A stretch of DNA of 5,600 nucleotides from an uncultured Akkermansia sp. (GTDB lineage Bacteria; Verrucomicrobiota; Verrucomicrobiia; Verrucomicrobiales; Akkermansiaceae): positions 1 to 5,600 of the forward strand of contig CANPXA010000124.1 of NCBI GenBank assembly GCA_947585525.1, read 5' to 3'. The translations under genes and the position numbers were made by a program. Shown piece by piece: positions 1-5,492 of this stretch. The notes beneath the pieces are model-generated. The model saw only the letters and a program-made list of their open reading frames with translations, searched no databases and had not been told where the DNA came from. Every line of letters starts with the position of its first letter. Within the stretch, counting starts at the first letter, position 1.

Positions 1-780
1 ATGCTGCAGACGTATCCCAATATTAGTTCTGCAGTCATCAATGATATCAATCCTGACTTGACGACTTGCTACAGAATGGTGCGGGATCGACCTCAGGACT
101 TAATTACAGAGTTGGGGCAACTACAGGAGGAGTATTTTTCTCTTGGGAAGGATGAACAGAGAAAAGAGTTTTATCTTGAGAAACGCACTAGGTACAATTC
201 ACGAGAGTTAGAGCCCATTGAGAATTCTGCTCTCTTTATCTTTTTGAACAGAACCTGTTTTAATGGCTTGTATCGCGTGAATAAAGAGGGCCTCTTTAAT
301 GTGCCTTTCGGACGTCATGAGCATCCGACAATATGTGACCAATTCACTCTGTTAGCGGATAGCAAGCTCCTCCAAAAGGTCGACATATTGACGGGCGACT
401 TTGAACAAATTCTTCCTAAGGTGGGGAAAAATACCTTCTTTTACTTCGACCCTCCCTACCGTCCCCTCAGCAACACCTCAAGTTTTAATGATTACGCTCG
501 GGAGGGGTTCAATGACTCGGATCAGGAGAGGTTGAAGAGGTTTTGTGACAGGATTACGACTCTCGGAGCTGATTTTATGCTCAGCAATTCGGATTGCCTT
601 TCCAAGGACGGGACCGATAGTTTTTTTGAAGAGCTCTACTCGCAGTATTCCATCGATCGGGTATGGGCTACTCGTCGTGTCAATTCACAAGCATCCAAAC
701 GAGGAAAACTTTCAGAAATTCTGATCCGTAACTATCATACGACTGCTTATAACTACAGACTTGATTTGAAGGAGGTATAA
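1..780 (+). CDS. dpnM: DNA adenine methyltransferase, D12/Dam class (M1 of a DpnII/MboI-type system), 5'-truncated by window edge
   Basis: The enzyme transfers a methyl group from S-adenosylmethionine to the N6 of adenine, by family in GATC, and so protects the host from the endonuclease encoded next. Visible in order: an NDIN acidic motif (residues 14-17 of the visible part), the D12-family block FLNRTCFNGLYRVN (81-94) followed by a GLFNVPFG-type stretch, and the catalytic motif IV DPPY (150-153). The SAM-binding motif I (FxGxG), which lies before NDIN in this alpha-class arrangement, is absent. Full-length relatives are around 280 residues, so the gene very probably begins some 40 codons upstream, and the ATG at position 1 is an internal methionine. 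The stop is 3 nt before the endonuclease start. It could be called dam, but the linked endonuclease and second methylase make it an R-M component. Family assignment is firm; GATC specificity rests on the partner enzyme. Confidence 0.95.
   Translation: MLQTYPNISSAVINDINPDLTTCYRMVRDRPQDLITELGQLQEEYFSLGKDEQRKEFYLEKRTRYNSRELEPIENSALFIFLNRTCFNGLYRVNKEGLFNVPFGRHEHPTICDQFTLLADSKLLQKVDILTGDFEQILPKVGKNTFFYFDPPYRPLSNTSSFNDYAREGFNDSDQERLKRFCDRITTLGADFMLSNSDCLSKDGTDSFFEELYSQYSIDRVWATRRVNSQASKRGKLSEILIRNYHTTAYNYRLDLKEV
769..776 (+). promoter_or_regulatory. Shine-Dalgarno site for the DpnII-type endonuclease
   Basis: AAGGAGGT lies inside the last codons of the upstream methyltransferase, 7 nt before the ATG at 784. 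This near-perfect anti-16S match fixes the endonuclease start and shows that it is translated independently, from the same message as the methylase. Confidence 0.85.
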
Positions 781-783
781 CTT

Positions 784-1614
784 ATGAGGGATTTTAATAC
801 ATTTATGGGGCAGCTTAAATCAACGAACGCCACGCTGGATTTCTTCGTCGATTTCCCCAAAATAAGAGAACGGATAAAGTCGATGGAAATTAGCCTTTGC
901 ACCCTCAATTATCTCATCGGAAAGAGAAATCTGAAAGGAGCAGTGAGGGCGTTGTGGAATCGTGATAGCTCCGTGTTTCAGGTAATGAGCATACTCATTG
1001 CTATACGTTCTTCTCAGGATACGGAAGTTCTCGATAGGGGAGGTAACGATGAGAGGCTCTGTACATTATTTGATTCAGTAGACGGAGTAATGACTTTTCT
1101 CACGGAAACAGGGTTGGCAGACGTTTTGAAAAATCAGGAGATTACTAATTTGGTGGACTATGTGTTCGGCGTAGAGACGGGATTGGACTCCAACGCGAGA
1201 AAGAATCGGAGCGGTAAGCTCATGGAGCATCTTATCGGGGAGGCTTTTAAGGATGCGGGAATTACATACTCGGAGCAAGTACGCAGTCGGAATTATCCCG
1301 AGGTAGCCTCCGCATTGGGAACAGATGAGAAAAAATTTGATTTCGCGGTTAAGACGTCTTTGAAAACATATTTGATAGAAGTCAACTTCTATTCGAGCGG
1401 TGGCTCCAAATTAAACGAAGTCGCGAGGGCTTACACAGAAATCGGACGAAAAATCAATCAGCTCGCAGGTTACGAGTTTGTGTGGATTACTGACGGGAAA
1501 GGATGGTTTTCGGCCCGTAATAAATTACAGGAGGCTTTTGGTGCTATTCCTTCCATTTATAACATATTGACTTTGAAGGATTTCTTACATACTCTCCAAA
1601 ACGAGATATGCTGA
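784..1614 (+). CDS. dpnB: Type II restriction endonuclease, DpnII/MboI family (cuts GATC)
   Basis: This is the 276-aa nuclease of the system, expected to cleave unmethylated GATC; family members cut before the G. Two blocks match my recollection of DpnII closely: NLVDYVFGVETGLDSN (122-137) followed by RKNRSG, and YLIEVNFYSSGGSKLNE (196-212). A third is FVWITDGKGWF (232-242). The probable PD-(D/E)xK active site is D186 in KKFDFAVK plus E199 in the strand LIEVN, with Asn at position 201 where a Lys would be canonical; as I recall, DpnII shares this feature. Length matches the family (about 280 aa). No signal peptide or membrane segment is seen; the protein is cytoplasmic. It sits between two methylases, with its own strong ribosome binding site upstream and its last 7 nt overlapping the next gene. 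All motifs look intact, so it is probably active. Confidence 0.95.
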   Translation: MRDFNTFMGQLKSTNATLDFFVDFPKIRERIKSMEISLCTLNYLIGKRNLKGAVRALWNRDSSVFQVMSILIAIRSSQDTEVLDRGGNDERLCTLFDSVDGVMTFLTETGLADVLKNQEITNLVDYVFGVETGLDSNARKNRSGKLMEHLIGEAFKDAGITYSEQVRSRNYPEVASALGTDEKKFDFAVKTSLKTYLIEVNFYSSGGSKLNEVARAYTEIGRKINQLAGYEFVWITDGKGWFSARNKLQEAFGAIPSIYNILTLKDFLHTLQNEIC

Positions 1615-2483
1615 CTTCGTATTATAAATCAGCAGATAGGGATTTTACCTTGTTGCATGGTGATTGCACGGAGTTGCTACCGAAATTCCGTTTTCAATTT
1701 GACATGATTTTTGCTGACCCGCCGTATTTCCTCAGTAGCGGCGGAATTAGCTACCAATCCGGTAGAGTTGTATGTGTCGATAAGGGAGATTGGGATAAAC
1801 TTGAAGGGCAGGAGACTGTTGACGGCTTCAACATGAAATGGCTTTCTGTGTGCAGAGAAAAACTGAAGGAGCAGGGGACGATTTGGATTTCCGGAACCTA
1901 CCACAACATCTACAGTGTACACCGCGTGTTGGAGAGCCTTGGTTTTAAAATTTTGAACGTCATCACATGGGTAAAAACGAATCCTCCTCCCAACGTTTCC
2001 TGCCGCTATTTTACCTATTCCACTGAATTCATCATATGGGCGCGCAAGAATTCTAAGCAACCGCATTACTTCAATTACGAATTGATGAAAAAAATTAACG
2101 ACGATAAGCAGATGACCGATGTGTGGCGATTGCCTGCTATTGCTCGTTGGGAGAAGGTTTTTGGAAAACATCCTACTCAAAAACCTCTTTCCTTGGTCGT
2201 ACGTTGCATTTTAGCGTCAACTCGAGCGGGAGCTTGGATTATGGATCCCTTCTGCGGCAGCGGAACAACAGGCATTGCTGCGAATCTCCTTGAACGCAAA
2301 TTCCTTGGATTGGATATCAATGAATCGTATCTGAAAGTAAGCCGCCAAAGGCGAGAGGAGTTGGATCATGGCTCCGTTCGTCAATCGATGCTCCAAAGAA
2401 TCAATGATTGCTCTTACGTAGAGCATTCCTCGGAGTTGGTCGCAAAGGAGAAGGGAATTGAGGATTATGGAATGCCCTTTTGA
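1608..2483 (+). CDS. dpnA: Second adenine methyltransferase of the system, DpnA/MboC type (beta-class N4/N6 fold)
   Basis: The protein has 291 residues in the beta-class motif order, catalytic before SAM-binding. It shows HGDCTELL near the start (17-24), motif IV DPPY (37-40, in MIFADPPYFLSSGG), WISGTYHNI, a KHPTQKP block (187-193), and motif I DPFCGSGTTG (213-222), ending with FLGLDINESYL. In the DpnII system the equivalent enzyme also methylates single-stranded DNA and is thought to protect incoming unmethylated strands during transformation; whether that applies here is inference. The ATG overlaps the end of the endonuclease gene (ATGCTGA) and no good Shine-Dalgarno is visible, so translation is probably coupled. 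The hydrophilic tail after residue 262 makes it somewhat longer than DpnA as I recall it. The gene is followed by a long spacer and is the last of the operon. Confidence 0.94.
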   Translation: MLTSYYKSADRDFTLLHGDCTELLPKFRFQFDMIFADPPYFLSSGGISYQSGRVVCVDKGDWDKLEGQETVDGFNMKWLSVCREKLKEQGTIWISGTYHNIYSVHRVLESLGFKILNVITWVKTNPPPNVSCRYFTYSTEFIIWARKNSKQPHYFNYELMKKINDDKQMTDVWRLPAIARWEKVFGKHPTQKPLSLVVRCILASTRAGAWIMDPFCGSGTTGIAANLLERKFLGLDINESYLKVSRQRREELDHGSVRQSMLQRINDCSYVEHSSELVAKEKGIEDYGMPF

Positions 2484-2504
2484 TGCCCGGTGGCGCGAAT
2501 TTGA

Positions 2505-2588
2505 TGTACGACATACGATTTAGGAAATTCTCGCGCTATCGCGCGTGGAGGAGGAGCGGAGAATACAGCGGAATTTTCAGGAACAATG
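2505..2588. repeat. Intergenic hairpin repeat, copy 1
   Basis: This stretch aligns with 5366-5450 over about 85 bases with small gaps, and the architecture is the same. The outer arms are GGAAATTC (2523-2530) and GAATTTTC (2571-2578), complementary apart from one G-U-type pair. Inside is a small GC hairpin, CGCGC and GCGCG (2532-2536, 2541-2545) around TATC. The arms enclose a purine-rich, GA-rich stretch. Two non-coding copies with conserved stems but diverged loops suggest a REP- or MITE-like dispersed family. No transposase or target duplication is visible. It lies directly after the R-M operon. Confidence 0.6.
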
Positions 2589-2603
2589 TGAGTCATTGAC
2601 TCA
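2589..2603. promoter_or_regulatory. Perfect 15-bp palindrome, possible operator
   Basis: TGAGTCATTGACTCA consists of two perfect 7-bp half-sites around a single central T. A one-base centre cannot form a stable hairpin loop, so this looks more like a dimeric protein-binding site than an RNA structure. It lies about 210 bp upstream of the mapped promoter, so repression of that promoter is not obvious. The regulator is unknown, and chance or repeat-associated sequence remains possible. Confidence 0.3.
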
Positions 2604-2638
2604 GCGCCGCCCCATCGGCGCTTTGCCCTGCGGGCAAA
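2603..2638 (+). terminator. Tandem hairpins, possible weak terminator of the R-M operon
   Basis: AGCGCCG (2603-2609) pairs with CGGCGCT (2616-2622) around a 6-nt loop and is followed by only two further Ts. A second stem follows at once: TTTGCCC (2622-2628) with GGGCAAA (2632-2638) around TGC. The first hairpin is strong but its T tract is short. It is the first substantial hairpin after the methylase stop outside the repeat copy, so it may end that transcript; the evidence is moderate. Confidence 0.35.
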
Positions 2639-2731
2639 AGCTGCGCTTTTGTCCAATCCCACTCCGAGCCCTCGGGGTTTTGCCGGCTTTGTTTCCTTCA
2701 TCCAGAGGAAACGCATGTGGGATGGATTGGA
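2635..2731. other. Dyad-rich intergenic stretch of unknown role
   Basis: Several inverted repeats overlap here: CAAAAGC with GCTTTTG (2635-2641, 2645-2651), CCGAG with CTCGG (2664-2668, 2671-2675, followed by GGTTTT), and GTTTCCT with AGGAAAC (2691-2697, 2706-2712). TCCAATCC with GGATTGGA (2652-2659, 2724-2731) encloses the last two as a possible multibranch stem. Short open frames exist on both strands but none has a ribosome binding site or a recognisable protein. It could be a structured RNA, a repeat family member or decayed mobile DNA; the sequence does not decide. Confidence 0.3.
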
Positions 2732-2768
2732 TGAGAGTAGAGAAAATTTTCTTGGGCCACGTGTGTCA

Positions 2769-2810
2769 GGCAAGCGCATGGAAATGCGTTTGCCCCGGGG
2801 GTTTGTTTTT
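2769..2810 (+). terminator. Probable rho-independent terminator upstream of the GTPase promoter
   Basis: GGCAAGCGCAT (2769-2779) pairs with ATGCGTTTGCC (2784-2794), an 11-bp stem with one G-U pair and a GGAA tetraloop. A T-rich run, TTTGTTTTT (2802-2810), follows after a GC-rich gap of 7 nt. The gap is longer than in a classical terminator, which lowers confidence. It ends 4 nt before the -35 box and would insulate the GTPase operon from the R-M operon. Confidence 0.5.
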
Positions 2811-2814
2811 CAGC

Positions 2815-2843
2815 TTGCACTTGAAAGGGGATGCGATTATAAT
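2815..2843 (+). promoter_or_regulatory. Sigma70-type promoter for the GTPase operon, leaderless start
   Basis: The -35 is TTGCAC (2815-2820), the spacer is exactly 17 bp, and the -10 is a perfect TATAAT (2838-2843). Transcription would start about 7 nt beyond, at 2850 or 2851, which is the ATG itself. No Shine-Dalgarno sequence is present between the -10 box and the ATG. The message is therefore probably leaderless or nearly so. Confidence 0.75.
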
Positions 2844-2850
2844 AGCGCTC

Positions 2851-4749
2851 ATGATTGATGAGCAACTTACCACGCTCTGCAGAGATGCGCGCGGTTATGC
2901 CGAAAAATTAGAGGCTGTCCCGGGAGCTAGTCCCGAGCTTAACTCACTGCTTTCGCGCAGCAGCCGCGAAATCCGTCGCAGTTTGGCGCGGTTTGATTCC
3001 AAGCTCTTGCTCATGGCGACCATAGGCTCGGTGAAGAGCGGAAAATCCACCCTGACAAATTGTTTGACGCGCCGCAATCTGTGCGCCACCAAGCTGGGGC
3101 TGGAAACGACGCGTCTGCCGATGATCATTCTGGCGAGCGACGACGGGACGGAGCGCATGGAGCTCTTCTCTCCTCTGGCGGCAGACACATTGGGAGAGCA
3201 AGAGCTCTTCGAGCTGGTCATCGATTACCTGCGGCACGTTGCGCCGCCGGAGTTTCATGAAAAAATTGCGGTGGATCGGCGTGATATCACGCAGACGAAT
3301 TTAGACGCTTGGGCTCAGGGGCATACCAGCGCAAGCTGCGCCGCCATCTTCCTCGTCGAACCAGCCGCGCGTCTCCTGCAAGCCGGTATTGGCATCATCG
3401 ATATGCCCGGCATGGATGGACTCACTTCCAACTGGCATGATGAAGAGCTGCACGAATGGATGAATGAGAATGCAGATTATTTCCTGCTCGTGCAGAGTTC
3501 CTTCGCCGCGCTCACTCCGGATACACGCGACTACTTGCGCAGCGCCATGGAGCGTTCCCAACGCCCCATCCGCGTCGTGCAGAACCGTATTGAGGCGCAA
3601 TTCTGGCTCTCCCCGTCGGAGCAGGAACTGCAGCAGGAGGTTCAGCAGGTGACCACTCAAAAGCAACTCGGCGACTTCATCCGCAAGGTCATCCCCGGCA
3701 GTTGGGTGAACGCAGGGCTTGCCTGGTGGCAGCTGGACAGCGCTGCCGCCGCGAAAAATGCACCCTCCGATACTTCTGAGACCCCCTCCCGCAAGGAGTC
3801 CAATCTTTCCCAACTTGAGGAACAGATCCTCGCCGACCTCAGTCACCCGGAGGCCACACTGCGTCGCAATTCCGCAGATTACCTGCTCAAGACGCTGGAC
3901 AGCATCGACAACCGATTCAAGCAATTCGGCGCCGCCTCCCGTGGTCACATATCGCGCATCCACGAGATTCAGACTTCGGTGCATCGTCTGATGGATGCGG
4001 CTCGTCTGCGTGAGGCTATTGAGAGCAGCAACCTGAGGGACGGACGTCTGCGTTGCGGCTACCTCGCGGATCAGGCACGACAGAATCTCTTTACCCGCCT
4101 GGATGCCATTCTCGATCTCGCTGTGGACGGCTATTTCCCGGCGGACTGGATCACTCGCGACATTCAGGCGAGTGAACTCAATCGTATCCGCACGAAGGCA
4201 GAAAATGACCTCGGAGATCTCGCCGCTGAACAAGAAACCCACGTGCTCTCCCCGGCGAAAATTTGCGAACTCACCGAATTGGAAAAAGAGAAGATAGCCG
4301 AGTGCGCTCGCATCCTCTCCCGTCGCAGTGCCGAGGACATCGAGAAAGACTACGTGCGTGCCGTGCTCGCCGCCTGGGAACACGTGCCGTTGGATTGCAG
4401 CCCCATCGACCTCGGCGCTCTGAAGGAAACCACGTTCCTCGGCATGATTAACCGCTCCTGCAGCTACAACAAAACGGCGCCGGAGTGGCGTCGCGTGGGG
4501 CGCGACAACATCGCAGCCCGCCTCGACTTGTGGAAGAAAAAAGTGGGGGAGGCGATGGATATGTTCGTCTCTCGACGTATAACCGCGTTGGAGACCTGCC
4601 TCCAAAAAGAACTTCACGACTTCGAGCAATCTGAGCAAATCGGGCGTTCCATTGCAGCGGCTGAAAAAGACATCGAGCTCACGACAGATCTGCGTAAGAA
4701 TCTCGCACCTGTCCTGCTCAACGCGCGCCAGCTCAAATCTCTTCAGTGA
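2851..4749 (+). CDS. Dynamin-like P-loop GTPase, 632 aa
   Basis: The start is the ATG at 2851, at the predicted transcript start; reading the frame further upstream (open to 2545) would translate the promoter and terminator. An N-terminal helical stretch (1-54) leads into the GTPase fold. G1 is GSVKSGKST (59-67), the G2 threonine is in LETTRLP (84-90), and G3 is DMPG (184-187, in IIDMPGMDGL). G4 should be NKxD but reads NRIE (245-248). A small-residue, Ser/Thr-rich linker (about 297-318) separates it from a mainly helical, charged C-terminal half (319-632) that may form coiled coils. I see no signal peptide or clear membrane span. This layout is that of bacterial dynamin-like proteins, which act on membranes or assemble into GTP-driven oligomers. 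The physiological role here is unknown; a link to phage defence is inference. The unidentified partner gene follows 12 nt after the stop. Confidence 0.85.
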   Translation: MIDEQLTTLCRDARGYAEKLEAVPGASPELNSLLSRSSREIRRSLARFDSKLLLMATIGSVKSGKSTLTNCLTRRNLCATKLGLETTRLPMIILASDDGTERMELFSPLAADTLGEQELFELVIDYLRHVAPPEFHEKIAVDRRDITQTNLDAWAQGHTSASCAAIFLVEPAARLLQAGIGIIDMPGMDGLTSNWHDEELHEWMNENADYFLLVQSSFAALTPDTRDYLRSAMERSQRPIRVVQNRIEAQFWLSPSEQELQQEVQQVTTQKQLGDFIRKVIPGSWVNAGLAWWQLDSAAAAKNAPSDTSETPSRKESNLSQLEEQILADLSHPEATLRRNSADYLLKTLDSIDNRFKQFGAASRGHISRIHEIQTSVHRLMDAARLREAIESSNLRDGRLRCGYLADQARQNLFTRLDAILDLAVDGYFPADWITRDIQASELNRIRTKAENDLGDLAAEQETHVLSPAKICELTELEKEKIAECARILSRRSAEDIEKDYVRAVLAAWEHVPLDCSPIDLGALKETTFLGMINRSCSYNKTAPEWRRVGRDNIAARLDLWKKKVGEAMDMFVSRRITALETCLQKELHDFEQSEQIGRSIAAAEKDIELTTDLRKNLAPVLLNARQLKSLQ

Positions 4750-4761
4750 TTCCTCCGCTCC

Positions 4762-5340
4762 ATGTTCGCGTCCCCGTACATCGAGGTCATCCTGCACCAT
4801 ACCTCTTCCCCCGGCAACGGGGAGGTGAACCCCGAGCAACAACACCGCTCCCTCTGCGCCTCCGGTCGCGTCTTCTACGGACACCTGCGCCTCAGAGCCG
4901 CTTCGGAGCGACTCCTGCTGGAATTCGCTGTGCAATCCGGTGGCTGGATGTCATCTGATAGCCCCTTTGCCCGCGCAGGTCTCTTCCCGGCAGACGCCAC
5001 TTGGGGACACTACGATCCTCTGCTTTACCCGGATACCTCTTTCCCCGCTTTATCGGAACCGACCGTTCTCTTTACCGAGCGTACCGGGAAACTCCGCGGT
5101 TTCCGTGTACCGGATCCACCCGGCACCGGACGTACCTGTCTCATGCTCCACTTCGCGGAACGACTCGGTTCCGAAGGCTGCATCTCAACGCCCGATCTCG
5201 CTTCCTGGCTGCAATTCTGTTCCCTCATGGCCGACCTTCATTCTCGGGGCATCTCCTCCATTCCTCTGCGCGTTATCTATCCCGGTCCTCGCCCACACGT
5301 GTCCCAAGAAAAACGCGATCCAACAGGAGGTCATCAGTGA
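4762..5340 (+). CDS. Hypothetical protein, 192 aa, partner of the GTPase
   Basis: I do not recognise the family. Coding status is supported by strong third-position GC bias matching the GTPase, tight spacing, and a Shine-Dalgarno for a further gene embedded in its last codons. The frame is the same as the GTPase, separated by one TGA and four sense codons (FLRS). No Shine-Dalgarno precedes the ATG, so it probably depends on translation of the upstream gene. The product is soluble-looking, with no signal peptide or membrane span. It has an aromatic and proline-rich middle (FARAGLFPADATWGHYDPLL, roughly 70-90) and a hydrophobic segment near the end (IPLRVIYPGPRP), which are candidate conserved blocks. 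Overlapping frames lack comparable codon bias. It may bind or regulate the GTPase, but that rests on neighbourhood alone. Confidence 0.75.
   Translation: MFASPYIEVILHHTSSPGNGEVNPEQQHRSLCASGRVFYGHLRLRAASERLLLEFAVQSGGWMSSDSPFARAGLFPADATWGHYDPLLYPDTSFPALSEPTVLFTERTGKLRGFRVPDPPGTGRTCLMLHFAERLGSEGCISTPDLASWLQFCSLMADLHSRGISSIPLRVIYPGPRPHVSQEKRDPTGGHQ
5325..5330 (+). promoter_or_regulatory. Strong Shine-Dalgarno for a third cistron
   Basis: AGGAGG stands 6 nt before a GTG at 5337 whose first bases overlap the preceding stop (GTGA). This is the best ribosome binding site in the right module and the arrangement typical of translationally coupled genes, yet the frame it opens is only five codons long. 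Confidence 0.7.
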
Positions 5341-5354
5341 GTGATGTAGCATAA
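5337..5354 (+). pseudogene. Stub of a lost third gene (five codons, MSDVA then stop)
   Basis: A GTG start, well placed behind AGGAGG and overlapping the previous stop by 4 nt (GTGA), reads Met-Ser-Asp-Val-Ala and then TAA. Codon spacing and signal strength look like the authentic start of an operon gene, but nothing coding follows: the next 110 bases hold the hairpin repeat and then the tail of an opposing gene. The simplest reading is that a deletion or insertion just after position 5351 removed the body of the gene. A short coupling peptide, or a chance GTG behind a purine-rich codon pair, is the alternative. Confidence 0.45.
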
Positions 5355-5365
5355 CTCATTGGTTA

Positions 5366-5450
5366 TGGACGATGGGCGATGTCGAAAATTAGCGCGCTAC
5401 GCGCGGAGATGCGAAGCGAATGCGAAGACGGAATTTTCGAAATAATGCGA
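5366..5450. repeat. Intergenic hairpin repeat, copy 2
   Basis: This is the second copy of the element at 2505-2588. The outer arms are perfect here: CGAAAATT (5383-5390) with AATTTTCG (5432-5439). The inner hairpin is CGCGC and GCGCG (5393-5397, 5401-5405) around TAC, where copy 1 has TATC. Shared bases include CGGAATTTTC and the trailing AATG. It begins 11 bases after the third-cistron stub. One frame through it is open for 27 codons (ATG 5378 to TAG 5459), but it has no ribosome binding site and I do not call it a gene. Confidence 0.6.
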
Positions 5451-5473
5451 AAAGATGGTTAGAAAGGGGCGGG

Positions 5474-5489
5474 GGCGCCTGGCGGCGCC
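5474..5489. terminator. GC hairpin between convergent genes, possible terminator
   Basis: Two copies of GGCGCC (5474-5479, 5484-5489) form a 6-bp stem with a TGGC tetraloop. It lies 3 nt beyond the stop of the minus-strand gene and after the end of the plus-strand operon, the usual place for a shared terminator. Neither side carries a good T run (TATTTA on the plus strand, GC-rich first on the minus strand), so function is uncertain. Confidence 0.35.
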
Positions 5490-5492
5490 TAT

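Noticed and set aside
1677..2180. 167-codon minus-strand open frame within the second methylase
   Set aside because: The sense strand encodes the DPPY and KHPTQKP motifs of a known family; the antisense product shows no recognisable features or start signal.
2465..2779. 104-codon minus-strand open frame across the spacer
   Set aside because: It runs through inverted repeats and the repeat copy, lacks a ribosome binding site, and overlaps the methylase end. Its composition looks like a translated repeat.
2545..2850. In-frame 102-residue N-terminal extension of the GTPase
   Set aside because: It would be translated from spacer DNA that holds the palindrome, hairpins, terminator and promoter. 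Its sequence is Cys/Pro-rich and unlike the rest, and the promoter places transcription start at the 2851 ATG.
4747..4749. TGA read as selenocysteine
   Set aside because: The flanking residues form no recognisable redox motif, no obvious SECIS-like hairpin follows, and an ATG is available 12 nt on.
3301..4935. 544-codon open frame on the minus strand, antisense to the GTPase
   Set aside because: It is a codon-bias shadow: GC-rich third positions of the sense gene remove stops from the opposite frame. The sense strand carries clear P-loop and DMPG motifs.
4940..5354. Two further plus-strand frames overlapping the 192-aa gene
   Set aside because: They are rich in Ser, Pro and Arg, have no start signals, and lack the third-position bias seen in the 4762-5340 frame.
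5378..5461. 27-codon open frame inside repeat copy 2
   Set aside because: It has no ribosome binding site, and the sequence is explained by the repeat's stems and purine-rich core.
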